From the NCBI RefSeq assembly GCF_051131155.1, contig NZ_CP159508.1:2542001-2606000 (forward strand): a stretch of DNA of 64,000 bases, in the 5' to 3' direction. Positions within the stretch are counted from its first letter, which is position 1, and every line of letters starts with the position of its first letter. Origin of the DNA: Pseudanabaena minima. GTDB lineage: Bacteria > Cyanobacteriota > Cyanobacteriia > Pseudanabaenales > Pseudanabaenaceae. Positions 27,027-36,513 of this stretch are shown here, piece after piece. The translations under genes and the position numbers were made by a program. The notes beneath the pieces were generated by a model. It was not told where the DNA came from, made no database searches, and worked only from the letters and a program-made list of their open reading frames with translations.

Positions 27027-30000
27027 ATGTCACAGATTCCCTATGCTAAGTCTCCAGAAGAAGATGTAACTGGATTTAATATTTCTCCCGAGGCAGAACA
27101 AGCGCTCCAGCAATTGACCTCACAACTGGATCTTTATCAAAATGAACTAGTCAATTCTTTCAATATTTCACCTGAGATCGAAGATTCACTGCAAGAATTA
27201 TCTTTGCTCTTGGATATTTATGATGGGACTTTCACCCTGTTACTGGCGCGTTGTAATTATGTCAATCTACGCGATCGCGCGATCGCTAGATTAGCAGAAA
27301 TCTCATCAACATCAATGCGGCAAGTACGATTAGAACCTCAAACTAAATCAATCTATCATGCGATTCATTCGTCAACTCCTGCTACAAGAGATGGCAACTT
27401 ACCTGCGGTAATGCTAACTGGGCTAGAAGCAACAGATAGCCCTGACATTTTGGTTAAGGGATTAAATCAAATCCGAGAGGAATTTCGCAAAAATTGTTTG
27501 TATCCCATCGTATTGTGGATCAATGACGATTTATTGAAGCGGATGATTAGAGTTGCTCCAGACTTTGAGAGTTGGACAACTACCATTGAATTTGCGATCG
27601 CCAGTGAAGATCTGATTGAATCACTAACATCGGGAACTGAAGCTTTATTTCACTTAGCACTAAGCGCTAATTTAATCGATCCTAGTCATAGTCTTGGGCG
27701 TATTTCCCATCTAGGCGGTATTTATCTTTCAGAACTAGATGTAGCCCTACGTGATTTACAAAGTCAAGGACAGCAAATCTCGCCATCTTTGCAAGCAGGT
27801 TTAGACTTCATTCGGGGCATGAATACGCGAGACTTTACCCAATCCTTGTCACATCTGCAAGCAAGTTACAATTATTGGGAATCAGTCAAAAATATAGAAC
27901 GGCAAGGACTACTACTTTATCAAATTGGACGACGACGCTATCACCTCACCAAATTAGAAAAACATTCCCATGAGGAAAACTGGCAAGCTGTAGAACATCT
28001 ATTTGCAAGAAGTTTAGCTTGCTTTCAATTAGCCAATCGTCCTGATTTAATGTCACAGTGCTACCTACAGTTGCAACGTACTTTACATCACTTGCAAGCA
28101 TGGATAGAACTTAAAGATATCTCTCAAAAAGCGCTCCAGATTCATCAAACCCATGGAGATATCAGTAATTTGGCGGCTGACTACGGATTCCTAGCAGTAG
28201 TTGCCCTAGAAGATGGGGAATGGGAAACCGCTAAGGAATATGCCGAACAAGCGATCGCCCTTTTAGAAGATGCACCAACAACATCCCATTGGTTATACGG
28301 CTTGTATTTGTGTTATCTTGCCGAGGCACAAATTCAACTAGGCGATCAGGAACAAGCCCTAACCAATTTGATCGCTGCTAAAAGTAGAGATCATTGCGGA
28401 CATCCGCGCATGTACATTCGGATTTTGAATCAATTACGCAATTTGTATTTTACTCAGGGACAATATTTAGAAGCGTTTCAAACTAAACAAGAACGTTTAG
28501 CGATCGAGCAGCGCTATGGATACCGTGCATTTATTGGCGCAGGACAATTACAATCCTGTTTGGAAGAGCATTCCAGCTTTTTGGACAAGGGCAATAAATA
28601 CATCATCTCACCAGAAATCTATGCTTCAGGACGTAAGCGAGACCTCGACGAACTGACTAATCGCATTGGTGAACCCCGCTACAAAATGATTGTGCTGCAT
28701 GGTAATTCTGGGGTTGGCAAAAGCTCTTTCATCAATGCAGGATTAATGCCAGCACTGCAACAGACTTCCTTTGGAGGACGCGATATAATTCCCATTTCAA
28801 TTCGAGTTTATACAAGTTGGGAACAAGAACTAATTAATCTGTTAACAGAGTCGTTACAAGCACTCAAACTAACTTCAGCACCGCTACTTAGTTTGAGCTA
28901 TAGCGAAGATTTGGCGAAAGATGTTCTATGCGATCGCTTGACGGAACAACTACGATGGAATGAAGCAAGAAACCTGCGTACAGTCCTAATTTTTGACCAG
29001 TTTGAAGAGTTTTTCTTTGTTCATCAACATAGTACTAGCGATCGCCTGCGGTTCTTTGAATTTATTGGAGGATTACTAAGCGATTTTCAATATTTATCAT
29101 CAATTAAAGTGGTGCTATCGCTCCGTGAAGACTACATTCACTACCTCTTAGAAGTTAATCGCATTAAAGGCATGAGTGCAATCGACAATGACATTCTCAG
29201 CAAAAACGTCCTCTATCCCTTGGGTAATTTTTCTCCAGCCGCTGCCCATTCAACGATTGAGACTCTTACGGAGAGAGCACAATTCTATTTAGAAACTCAA
29301 CTCATCGATATTTTAGTAGAAGACTTAAAGAATGAGCAGGACGAAATTCGTCCGATTGAGTTACAGATTGTGGGAGCACAATTACAACATGATCGGATTA
29401 GCACCATCCAGCAATATCAAAAGTTAGGTAATAATCCTAAAGAAACCCTTGTCCAGCGATATTTGGATAATGTAGTTTGTGACTGTGGAAGAGAGAATTA
29501 TCGATTAACTAATTTACTTTTATACTTACTAACAGATGAGAAGGGAACTAGACCTCTCAAAACCTATGAAGATCTAGAAAGAGGACTCAATCATCTTGAT
29601 AGTGAAGTTCGCAAGCAAAGCAAATTAGATGCAGAATGTAATCTTGCAATGGATCTAGAATCCCTAGAAAATGATGCAGATATCGCAATCACCAAAATCG
29701 AACTCGTCCTCCAGATCTTGATTGGCTCTGGATTAGTAGTATTAATTCCTGAAAATGCAACCAATCGTTGCCAATTAGTTCATGATTATTTAGCTGTAGT
29801 AATTCGCAAATCACAGGCTCCAGAAATCCAAAAGCTGCAAAAAGAGCTAGAAAAGACTCAAGGCGAACTCCGCCAAACCGTCCGTCAATTAGAGAGTTCC
29901 TTCAAAAATTCTCAAGCGATCGCTGATAGTTTGAGTCTCAATAGTCTACTTACTAATCATTTGGTCGATCTTGATGAGCTAGCTCAAGCTATGCAGATCG

Positions 30001-31892
30001 GCAAACAGTGGCTACCAGATATTGAATCAATATCTAGCGAAAATCGCTTACAGCTAACCAGTACAATTTATCGTGCCATCTATGAGATCAAAGAGAAAAA
30101 TCGCATTCAAGCGCATCTAGAAGGTGTATGGAGTGCAGAATTTAGTCCCGATGGCTCACAAATCATAACTGGGGGCTTAGATAAAACAATTAAAATTTGG
30201 CAGATTGATGGACAAGAAGTTACCCAAATTGTTGGTCACACTGCCCCAGTGCGTAGTGCTTGTTTTAGCCCCGATGGACAGACGATTCTTTCTAGCAGTA
30301 GTGACAAAACGCTCGCTTTATGGAATCTTCAAGGCGATCGCTTACATACTTTTACAGGACATACCGCCGCAGTTTGGAGCGCACAATTTAGTCCCAATGG
30401 AGAAATGATCGTCTCAGGCAGTGGTGATCAGACGATTAAGCTTTGGCATCGTGATGGCACGGAAATATTGACCATTAGCGGACATCGTGGCGATGTGCGA
30501 ACTGTCTTGTTTAGTCCTGACGGTAAATGGATCATTTCGGGTGGTGCGGACAAAAACATTATGATTTGGAGTCTAGATGGCACATTGATCTACACTCTTA
30601 AAGGTCATACCGCCGACATCCGCAGCATCAGCATCAGTCCCAGTGGTGAATTCATCGCTTCGGGTAGTGGTGATAATATTCTCAAGCTGTGGCAAATTGA
30701 GAATATCAATGGTGAAAAAGCGATCGTCGAAGCCTTTTCGATTTCAGCCCATTCAAGTGCTATTCGCAGTGTTTGCTTTAGCCCTGAAGAAACAATGTTA
30801 GCTACAGGTAGCGCTGACAAAAACATTAAAATTTGGGATCTGCATGGCAAAGAATTACAAATCTTTAAAGGTCATACCGATCCGATCCGTTCCGTCAGTT
30901 TTAGTCCTGATGGCAAGACCTTGCTCTCAGCTAGTCTGGATTGCACAGTGCGGCAATGGCATCTTGAACATAGGATGCAGCAACCATTATTTGGACATAG
31001 CGCAGCCGTAAGGAGTGTTGCCTTTAGTCCCGATGGTTTGCGACTTGCGTCAGGTAGCCTTGATGATCAAATTAAAATTTGGGATCTGCAAGGTAATGAA
31101 CTCCAAACCATTGTTGGCGACAATGACATCCTCAGTCTCTGTTTTAGTCCCGATGGAAATAGTCTCCTAGTTGGTAGTGGTGACAGTGCTATTTCTCTAT
31201 GGTCTATAAGTGGGAATAGTCATCAACTTTTGCAAACCTTCACAGGACATAGTACTGCTGTCTGGACGGTAGACTATAGTTCCGATGGTCAAAAAATCGT
31301 CTCTGGAAGTAGCGATAAATCTATTAAATTGTGGAGCATTGATGGTACTGAACTAGCCACCCTCAAAGGTCATAAGTCTACGGTGTGGACAGTGCGCTTT
31401 AGTCCCGATGGTCAAAAAATTATTTCTGGCAGTGGTGACGATACAGTTAAGCTATGGAGTGTTGATGGGAAAGAACTGAAAACCCTGAGTGGACATCGTG
31501 GTGCTGTTTGGAGTGTTTGCTTTAGTCCTGACGGTCAATATATTCTATCTGGTAGCGGCGACAGTACGCTCAAGCTCTGGAACCTTGAAGGCGCTTTATT
31601 GCGAACTTTTAGAGGTCATGATGCGGGGATCTGGACGGTAAGTTTTAGTCCTGATGGAAGGAGTATTATTTCGGGAAGTAGTGATAATACGATTAAGCTC
31701 TGGAGTATTGATGGGAAGGAGTTACAAACTCTCTCATGTCCAGATAGTACTCCAATCAGTCTCTGTTTCCGCCCCGATGGTCGCGGCTTTGCTTCTGGGC
31801 ATGGCAGCAACACCATTGAGCTATGGAATCTCAATCTATCTGACCTAATTAATCAAGGTAATGCATGGCTAGATGACTATAGCGATCGCTGA
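27027..31892 (+). CDS. STAND ATPase with N-terminal sensor-like domain, TPR region and 14 WD40 repeats
   Basis: The 1621-residue protein has four parts. Residues about 60-200 form a domain with TFTLLLARCNYVNLRDRAI and YPIVLWINDDLLKRMIRVAPDFESW, found in proteins encoded beside the preceding ATPase family. Residues about 270-520 are TPR-like helices. A novel-STAND type ATPase follows, with GNSGVGKSS near 560 and LIFDQFEEFFF near 655. After a coiled coil (LQKELEKTQGELRQTVRQLE) come 14 WD40 repeats from about 1030, which would fit two seven-bladed propellers. Repeats 10-13 are very alike at the DNA level, suggesting recent internal duplication. The ATPase gene at 25473 is the likely partner. The HIP1-rich start codon context has no clear ribosome site. 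Confidence 0.93.
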   Translation: MSQIPYAKSPEEDVTGFNISPEAEQALQQLTSQLDLYQNELVNSFNISPEIEDSLQELSLLLDIYDGTFTLLLARCNYVNLRDRAIARLAEISSTSMRQVRLEPQTKSIYHAIHSSTPATRDGNLPAVMLTGLEATDSPDILVKGLNQIREEFRKNCLYPIVLWINDDLLKRMIRVAPDFESWTTTIEFAIASEDLIESLTSGTEALFHLALSANLIDPSHSLGRISHLGGIYLSELDVALRDLQSQGQQISPSLQAGLDFIRGMNTRDFTQSLSHLQASYNYWESVKNIERQGLLLYQIGRRRYHLTKLEKHSHEENWQAVEHLFARSLACFQLANRPDLMSQCYLQLQRTLHHLQAWIELKDISQKALQIHQTHGDISNLAADYGFLAVVALEDGEWETAKEYAEQAIALLEDAPTTSHWLYGLYLCYLAEAQIQLGDQEQALTNLIAAKSRDHCGHPRMYIRILNQLRNLYFTQGQYLEAFQTKQERLAIEQRYGYRAFIGAGQLQSCLEEHSSFLDKGNKYIISPEIYASGRKRDLDELTNRIGEPRYKMIVLHGNSGVGKSSFINAGLMPALQQTSFGGRDIIPISIRVYTSWEQELINLLTESLQALKLTSAPLLSLSYSEDLAKDVLCDRLTEQLRWNEARNLRTVLIFDQFEEFFFVHQHSTSDRLRFFEFIGGLLSDFQYLSSIKVVLSLREDYIHYLLEVNRIKGMSAIDNDILSKNVLYPLGNFSPAAAHSTIETLTERAQFYLETQLIDILVEDLKNEQDEIRPIELQIVGAQLQHDRISTIQQYQKLGNNPKETLVQRYLDNVVCDCGRENYRLTNLLLYLLTDEKGTRPLKTYEDLERGLNHLDSEVRKQSKLDAECNLAMDLESLENDADIAITKIELVLQILIGSGLVVLIPENATNRCQLVHDYLAVVIRKSQAPEIQKLQKELEKTQGELRQTVRQLESSFKNSQAIADSLSLNSLLTNHLVDLDELAQAMQIGKQWLPDIESISSENRLQLTSTIYRAIYEIKEKNRIQAHLEGVWSAEFSPDGSQIITGGLDKTIKIWQIDGQEVTQIVGHTAPVRSACFSPDGQTILSSSSDKTLALWNLQGDRLHTFTGHTAAVWSAQFSPNGEMIVSGSGDQTIKLWHRDGTEILTISGHRGDVRTVLFSPDGKWIISGGADKNIMIWSLDGTLIYTLKGHTADIRSISISPSGEFIASGSGDNILKLWQIENINGEKAIVEAFSISAHSSAIRSVCFSPEETMLATGSADKNIKIWDLHGKELQIFKGHTDPIRSVSFSPDGKTLLSASLDCTVRQWHLEHRMQQPLFGHSAAVRSVAFSPDGLRLASGSLDDQIKIWDLQGNELQTIVGDNDILSLCFSPDGNSLLVGSGDSAISLWSISGNSHQLLQTFTGHSTAVWTVDYSSDGQKIVSGSSDKSIKLWSIDGTELATLKGHKSTVWTVRFSPDGQKIISGSGDDTVKLWSVDGKELKTLSGHRGAVWSVCFSPDGQYILSGSGDSTLKLWNLEGALLRTFRGHDAGIWTVSFSPDGRSIISGSSDNTIKLWSIDGKELQTLSCPDSTPISLCFRPDGRGFASGHGSNTIELWNLNLSDLINQGNAWLDDYSDR

Positions 31893-31920
31893 TTTTTTGC
31901 GCCTGTAAAACATTTTTTCA

Positions 31921-31972
31921 CCATTTGAGTCGTGCTTCGCATGACTCAAATGGCTATATCTAATTCACGTTA
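31921..31972. repeat. Solo half of the 115-bp element
   Basis: One hairpin (ccatttgagtcgtgc, apex ttc, one mismatch) is followed by ctatatctaattcacgtta, which matches the right end of the 115-base family. No left end is present within the expected distance. Confidence 0.65.
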
Positions 31973-31981
31973 CTTTTACAT

Positions 31982-32135
31982 TTAGGACTTATGCAAATAA
32001 ACCAAGAACTCAAGTTCTTGGCTAAAAGCTCAAGTCCACTGAAGTGGACTACAGAATACTGTTAATTAACCCGTTGAAACGGGTTTGAGCTTTTAGCCCG
32101 CACTTGAGTGCAGGGCTACTGCGTGTGAGTCCTAA
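31982..32135. repeat. TTAGGACT-ended repeat, full copy
   Basis: The ends ttaggactta and tgagtcctaa are inverted. Inside are hairpins around ccaagaactcaagttcttgg, gtccactgaagtggac and acccgttgaaacgggt. Related copies are at 58970-59065 (opposite orientation) and 16520-16564 (internally deleted). Confidence 0.75.
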
Positions 32136-32148
32136 CATTTTGCCTTGA

Positions 32149-32616
32149 TCAAGCGATTAGCCAACAAGTGAGTGCTGCCGCGATCGCATCCGCCGCATCA
32201 TCAGGACGCGGAATTGCATCAAGACTCAATTCGCGCTTAACAGCCTCTTGCACATCATTTTTATCCGCATTACCATGACCAGTGAGAGCTTGCTTGATCT
32301 GTGGGGGTGAGAACTCAATCGGTTCAATATTGTGTTGATTGAGAACTAATACGATTACACCTCTAGCCTGAGCCACATTTACCAAGTTTCCCATTCGATA
32401 AAAGAATAGCTTCTCCATTCCCACCACTTGCGGTTGGAACTGTTCAATCAGCGTATGCATATCTTCGTAAATAGTCTTGAGGCGATCGCCGATTGGTGTT
32501 TGCTTCGGGGTCACAATTGTGCCAAATTCCAATAGTTTTGGGGAGGCAGGTTTCTCAACCTCAATCAAGCCAAATCCGACAATTGCTAACCCTGGGTCAA
32601 TGCCTAAAATTTTCAT
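32149..32616 (-). CDS. ruvC: Holliday junction resolvase RuvC
   Basis: The 155-residue endonuclease resolves four-way DNA junctions with RuvAB during recombination and repair. The start at 32616 gives the standard MKILGIDPGLAIVGFGLI; an upstream start adds residues not seen in the family. The acidic catalytic residues are visible: D7 in GIDPG, E in GMEKLFFYRM, and the C-terminal pair in RPDDAADAIAAAL. The ADKNDVQEAV segment is also conserved. It lies divergent from purT, separated by palindromes. Confidence 0.96.
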   Translation of the reverse strand: MKILGIDPGLAIVGFGLIEVEKPASPKLLEFGTIVTPKQTPIGDRLKTIYEDMHTLIEQFQPQVVGMEKLFFYRMGNLVNVAQARGVIVLVLNQHNIEPIEFSPPQIKQALTGHGNADKNDVQEAVKRELSLDAIPRPDDAADAIAAALTCWLIA

Positions 32617-32643
32617 GCAAGCAATCCTAGCACTCAACTGTCT

Positions 32644-32700
32644 ACCCAAACCAAAAGAGAATAGCAGTACAAAGCGCCGCTACTCTCTTTTGGTTTGGGT
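32644..32700. repeat. Long inverted repeat upstream of ruvC
   Basis: The arms acccaaaccaaaagaga and tctcttttggtttgggt pair perfectly. The loop region contains a smaller imperfect extension (atagc / gctac). It lies in the ruvC leader. Confidence 0.7.
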
Positions 32701-32720
32701 GCAAAGCGCTGTAATACCCA

Positions 32721-32811
32721 TTCCCAAAAGTGTAGCAACACTTTTGGGAATTAAAAACCAAACCCAGTAAGGGTTTTAAAAACACAAAGTGGCGTAGCCA
32801 CTTTGTGTTTT
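32721..32811. repeat. Two-hairpin element, copy A
   Basis: Hairpin 1 (ttcccaaaagtgt, apex agc) and hairpin 2 (aaaacacaaagtggc, apex gta) are joined by a conserved spacer aaaccaaacccagtaagggt. The same order and spacer recur at 49785, 52134 and 58856. In copy A, hairpin 2 reads aagtgg where the others read aaatgg, with the complementary change on the other arm. Confidence 0.85.
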
Positions 32812-32849
32812 GATATAACATTGCTTTTGTAGAGATTTGGGTGAATTCA

Positions 32850-34016
32850 ATGGCGATCGCATTACCGAAAAAAATCATACTGCTTGGCGCTGGGGAACTA
32901 GGTAAAGAGGTGGTGATTGCCGCGCAAAAACTCGGTAATACTGTAATTGCGGTTGATCGCTATGACAATGCCCCTGCGATGCAAGTTGCCGATCATCGCG
33001 AAGTGATCTCCATGTTAGATGGAGAAGCCCTCGAAGCCGTCGTCAAAAAATATCAACCCGATCTGATTGTGCCAGAAGTAGAAGCGATTCGTACTGAAAA
33101 ACTGCTGGAACTAGAAGCGCAGGGTTACACCATCATTCCGACAGCCGCCGCTACTAACTTTACGATGAACCGCGATCGCATTCGCGATTTAGCCAGCCAT
33201 GAATTGGGCTTACGCACCGCCAAATATGCCTATGCCACCAACCTCGACGAATTGAAAACCGTTGCTGCTGAAATTGGTTTCCCAAATGTAATTAAACCCG
33301 TGATGTCCTCCTCTGGTAAGGGGCAATCCGTTGTCAATTCTGCTGACGAACTGGAAACAGCATGGAATTATGCGATCGCGGGCGGACGGGGTGATACTGC
33401 CAAAATCATCATTGAAGAATTTATCAATTTTGAAGTCGAAATTACTCTGTTAACCATCCGTCAGTGGCAAGGAGAAACGCTATTTTGTGAAGCGATCGGA
33501 CATCGTCAGGAAAGAGGAGACTATCAAGAATCATGGCAACCTGTTGGATTAACTACGGCACAAGTCAAAGATGCACAGGACATCGCCCGCAAAGTCACCG
33601 ATAAACTCGGCGGCGCAGGCATTTTCGGCGTAGAATTTTTTATCACCAAAGATGAAGTAATTTTCTCGGAACTATCACCCCGTCCTCACGACACGGGCAT
33701 GGTGACTCTCATCTCCCAAAACCTCAGCGAGTTTGAGATCCATTTACGCGCAATTTTAGGATTACCGATTCCTACGATTGAATTACTCAGTCCGTCCGCT
33801 AGTGCTGTCATTCTTGCTAGCGAAACCAGCGAAACTATTTCCTTTGCAGGCGTAGCGGAAGCCCTTGCGATTCCTAATACCGACCTGCGTTTATTTGGCA
33901 AACCCGATTCTCGTCCCTACCGTCGCATGGGTGTCGCTCTTGCTAAAGGCAAAGATGTCACCGAAGCCCGTCAAAGAGCCACTGAAGCCGCTGCCAAAGT
34001 CCAAATTATTTATTAG
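32850..34016 (+). CDS. purT: Formate-dependent phosphoribosylglycinamide formyltransferase
   Basis: This ATP-grasp enzyme formylates GAR using formate and ATP in purine synthesis, a folate-independent alternative to PurN. Clear signatures are KKIILLGAGELGKEVVIAAQKLG at the start, AVDRYDNAPAMQVADHREVISM, the ATP-binding PVMSSSGKGQSVV, EEFINFEVEITLLTIRQ and FSELSPRPHDTGMVTL. I start at the ATG at 32850 instead of the in-frame GTG at 32841; neither has a good ribosome site. The product is 388 residues, normal for PurT. It is monocistronic, between ruvC (divergent) and gyrB. Confidence 0.95.
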   Translation: MAIALPKKIILLGAGELGKEVVIAAQKLGNTVIAVDRYDNAPAMQVADHREVISMLDGEALEAVVKKYQPDLIVPEVEAIRTEKLLELEAQGYTIIPTAAATNFTMNRDRIRDLASHELGLRTAKYAYATNLDELKTVAAEIGFPNVIKPVMSSSGKGQSVVNSADELETAWNYAIAGGRGDTAKIIIEEFINFEVEITLLTIRQWQGETLFCEAIGHRQERGDYQESWQPVGLTTAQVKDAQDIARKVTDKLGGAGIFGVEFFITKDEVIFSELSPRPHDTGMVTLISQNLSEFEIHLRAILGLPIPTIELLSPSASAVILASETSETISFAGVAEALAIPNTDLRLFGKPDSRPYRRMGVALAKGKDVTEARQRATEAAAKVQIIY

Positions 34017-34251
34017 GTTATAGCGATCACCATAACCACAATTAAATTTTGAAGATACATGGAGTATCTAAAAACTTAACCTGAGATGGTTTTGATATAT
34101 CTGCAAGGCTTTTAAGCTATAATGGCAGAGTGTTTTTGAGTCTTGGCTCAAAACACATCTTAAAACACTATCAAGAGCGCTAAAAAGTTTTTTGTAACTT
34201 TTTTTCATAGCCATCTTGCAAGCGAAATAATTTCTGGAGTTGTTTACCTTC

Positions 34252-36186
34252 ATGCCTGAGATCGTTACAGAAACTTACAATGCCAATCAGATCCAAGTAC
34301 TTGAGGGTCTAGAAGCAGTTCGTAAACGACCTGGGATGTACATTGGCACAACGGGTCCAAAAGGATTACATCACCTCGTTTTTGAGGTCGTTGACAACAG
34401 CGTAGACGAAGCACTGGCAGGACACTGTGATCGCATTTTAGTTGAGCTGCTACCCGACGGCTCTGTACAAGTCTCCGACAATGGGCGCGGCATTCCCATT
34501 GATATCCACCCCAAAACTGGTAAATCGGCTCTCGAAACTGTATTAACTGTTCTTCACGCTGGCGGTAAATTCGGCGATGGTGGTTACAAAGTATCAGGCG
34601 GTCTGCACGGCGTTGGTATTTCCGTAGTTAACGCCCTATCTGAATGGGTAGAAGTATCGGTATGGCGCTTGGATACAGTCTATACCCAAAGATATGAACG
34701 CGGCTTTCCTGTTAGCGATCTCATCCCTAGCAAGAGTAAGGAACCAAGGCGCGGTACACAGGTACGTTTCAAGCCTGATCCACAAATCTTTACCACCCAG
34801 ACTGAATTTGATTACGACGTTCTCGCCAGCCGCCTCAAAGAACTTGCATATCTTAATGCTGGCGTAAAAATCGAATATTGCGATCGCCGTGGTGCAGAAC
34901 TTCGCACCGATATCTATTGTTATGAAGGTGGTATTCGCGAATACGTCGCCTACATGACCCGTGACAAGGAACCAATTCACCCCGACATTATCTATGTAAA
35001 TGGTGAACGCGATAATGTGGTGGTGGAAGTCGCTTTGCAATGGTGTATTGACTCCTACAACGATAATGTTCTCGGTTTTGCGAATAACATCCGCACCATT
35101 GATGGTGGGACACACCTTGAGGGTCTAAAAACGGTTTTGACCCGCACAATGAATGCTACAGCACGTAAGCTGAAAAAGCTCAAAGATGGCGACTCAAATC
35201 TGGCTGGGGAAAACGTCCGTGAAGGTTTAACGGCGGTGATTTCGGTCAAAGTTGGTGATCCAGAATTTGAAGGTCAAACTAAAACTAAACTAGGCAATAC
35301 TGAAGTCAGAGGTATCGTTGATTCCTTCGTTGGTGAAGTTCTCAATGAATATCTTGAGTTTCATCCTGCGGTGGCAACTTCGATTATTGAGAAAGCACTA
35401 CAAGCCTTTAATGCTGCAGAAGCCGCTCGTCGCGCCCGTGAGCTAGTCCGCCGTAAATCTGCCTTAGAGTCTTCGACCTTACCTGGAAAGCTTGCCGATT
35501 GTAGTTCTCGCGATCCCAAAGAATCCGAAATCTTCATCGTTGAGGGAGATTCCGCAGGCGGCTCAGCCAAACAGGGACGAGATCGCCACTATCAGGCAAT
35601 TCTTCCATTGCGCGGTAAAGTTCTCAACATCGAGAGAGCCGATGACAGCAAGATTTATAAAAACAATGAAATTCAAGCTCTGATTACAGGTTGCGGGTTG
35701 GGAATTAAAGGCGAAGACTTTAATGAGTCCCAACTGCGCTACCACAAAATCATTCTCCTTGCTGATGCGGACGTTGATGGAGCACACATTCGGACTTTAC
35801 TACTAACGTTCTTCTATCGCTATCAGAGAGAATTGCTTGATCGCGGATTTATTTATATTGGTTGCCCTCCACTATACAAAGTAGAGCGTGGTAAAAATGC
35901 TCAATATTGCTACACCGATAATGATTTACAAAAATTAATTGATTCCTTCCCTCCCAATGCGAACTATAACATTCAGCGCTTTAAAGGTTTGGGCGAAATG
36001 ATGCCTCAACAGCTATGGGAAACGACGATGAACCCTGCCACGCGATCGCTTAAGCGTCTCACCATCGAAGATGCTGCCGAAGCCGATCGCATCTTCACAA
36101 TTTTGATGGGCGATAAAGTTGCGCCGCGCCGCGAGTTTATTGAAACCTATGGTTCCAAATTAGGACTTGCGGATCTCGATATCTAA
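34252..36186 (+). CDS. gyrB: DNA gyrase subunit B
   Basis: The 644-residue ATPase subunit of DNA gyrase introduces negative supercoils with GyrA. It shows the GHKL ATPase motifs (LEAVRKRPGMYIGTTG, VVDNSVDEALAGHC, VSDNGRGIPIDIHPKTGKSA, GGLHGVGISVVNALSEW), the QTKTKLGNTEV loop of the transducer domain and the TOPRIM motifs (FIVEGDSAGGSAKQGRDR, LLADADVDGAHIRTLLLTFFYR). A TTG at 34240 lies in frame upstream, but GGAG at 34236-34239 and the conserved start make the ATG at 34252 the likely initiator. Its C-terminus (RFKGLGEMMPQQLWETTMNP) is complete. A strong terminator follows. Confidence 0.97.
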   Translation: MPEIVTETYNANQIQVLEGLEAVRKRPGMYIGTTGPKGLHHLVFEVVDNSVDEALAGHCDRILVELLPDGSVQVSDNGRGIPIDIHPKTGKSALETVLTVLHAGGKFGDGGYKVSGGLHGVGISVVNALSEWVEVSVWRLDTVYTQRYERGFPVSDLIPSKSKEPRRGTQVRFKPDPQIFTTQTEFDYDVLASRLKELAYLNAGVKIEYCDRRGAELRTDIYCYEGGIREYVAYMTRDKEPIHPDIIYVNGERDNVVVEVALQWCIDSYNDNVLGFANNIRTIDGGTHLEGLKTVLTRTMNATARKLKKLKDGDSNLAGENVREGLTAVISVKVGDPEFEGQTKTKLGNTEVRGIVDSFVGEVLNEYLEFHPAVATSIIEKALQAFNAAEAARRARELVRRKSALESSTLPGKLADCSSRDPKESEIFIVEGDSAGGSAKQGRDRHYQAILPLRGKVLNIERADDSKIYKNNEIQALITGCGLGIKGEDFNESQLRYHKIILLADADVDGAHIRTLLLTFFYRYQRELLDRGFIYIGCPPLYKVERGKNAQYCYTDNDLQKLIDSFPPNANYNIQRFKGLGEMMPQQLWETTMNPATRSLKRLTIEDAAEADRIFTILMGDKVAPRREFIETYGSKLGLADLDI

Positions 36187-36188
36187 AC

Positions 36189-36220
36189 AAAAAAGGCGGC
36201 GCACTACGCCGCCTTTTTTT
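36189..36220 (+). terminator. Rho-independent terminator of gyrB
   Basis: The stem aaaaaaggcggcg / cgccgcctttttt with loop cacta is followed by a T run, 2 bases after the gyrB stop codon. Confidence 0.9.
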
Positions 36221-36228
36221 ATTTATTG

Positions 36229-36513
36229 ACTGATGTTACGTGGATAGAATTCCTACAATCATCTAAGTCTAGGGCTGGCACAGGGGCACAGCCCCTACAA
36301 AAATCTAAATTAACGTCAGTTCGACGAAAGCGAAAAATGGTAAGAATCGCTAAGCGATTCTTACCATTTTTCGCCATTTGCGGCGTGCGAAGCACGCCGC
36401 AAATGGCGATATCGAACTCACGTTAAATTATTGGAGTAGGGGCAATCCCCCCGTGGTTGCCCTGTCGTGCTAGCAACAAGAGATTCATCATCTAAGTTCC
36501 ACGTAACATCAGT
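36229..36513. repeat. 285-bp segment bounded by a perfect 16-bp inverted repeat
   Basis: actgatgttacgtgga (36229-36244) and its exact complement (36498-36513) enclose a region between gyrB and cobG that carries the 115-base element at 36311-36425. No reading frame of interest lies inside. The shared core ATGTTACGTGGA also occurs near 14869. Confidence 0.75.
36311..36425. repeat. 115-bp TAACGT-ended element, copy 2
   Basis: The ends TAACGTCAGTTCGA and TCGAACTCACGTTA are inverted with one mismatch. Inside are hairpin 1 (aaaaatggtaagaatcgc, apex taa) and hairpin 2 (cgccatttgcggcgtgc, apex gaa). Confidence 0.9.

Noticed and set aside
30605..31834. Reverse-strand open frames in the WD40 region
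   Set aside because: They are antisense shadows produced by the regular codon pattern of the WD40 repeats.
32642..32878. Frames upstream of ruvC and purT
   Set aside because: They consist of palindromic repeat sequence (32644-32811).
36226..36426. 66-codon frame after gyrB
   Set aside because: It lies in the 115-base element and outer repeat; not a gene.
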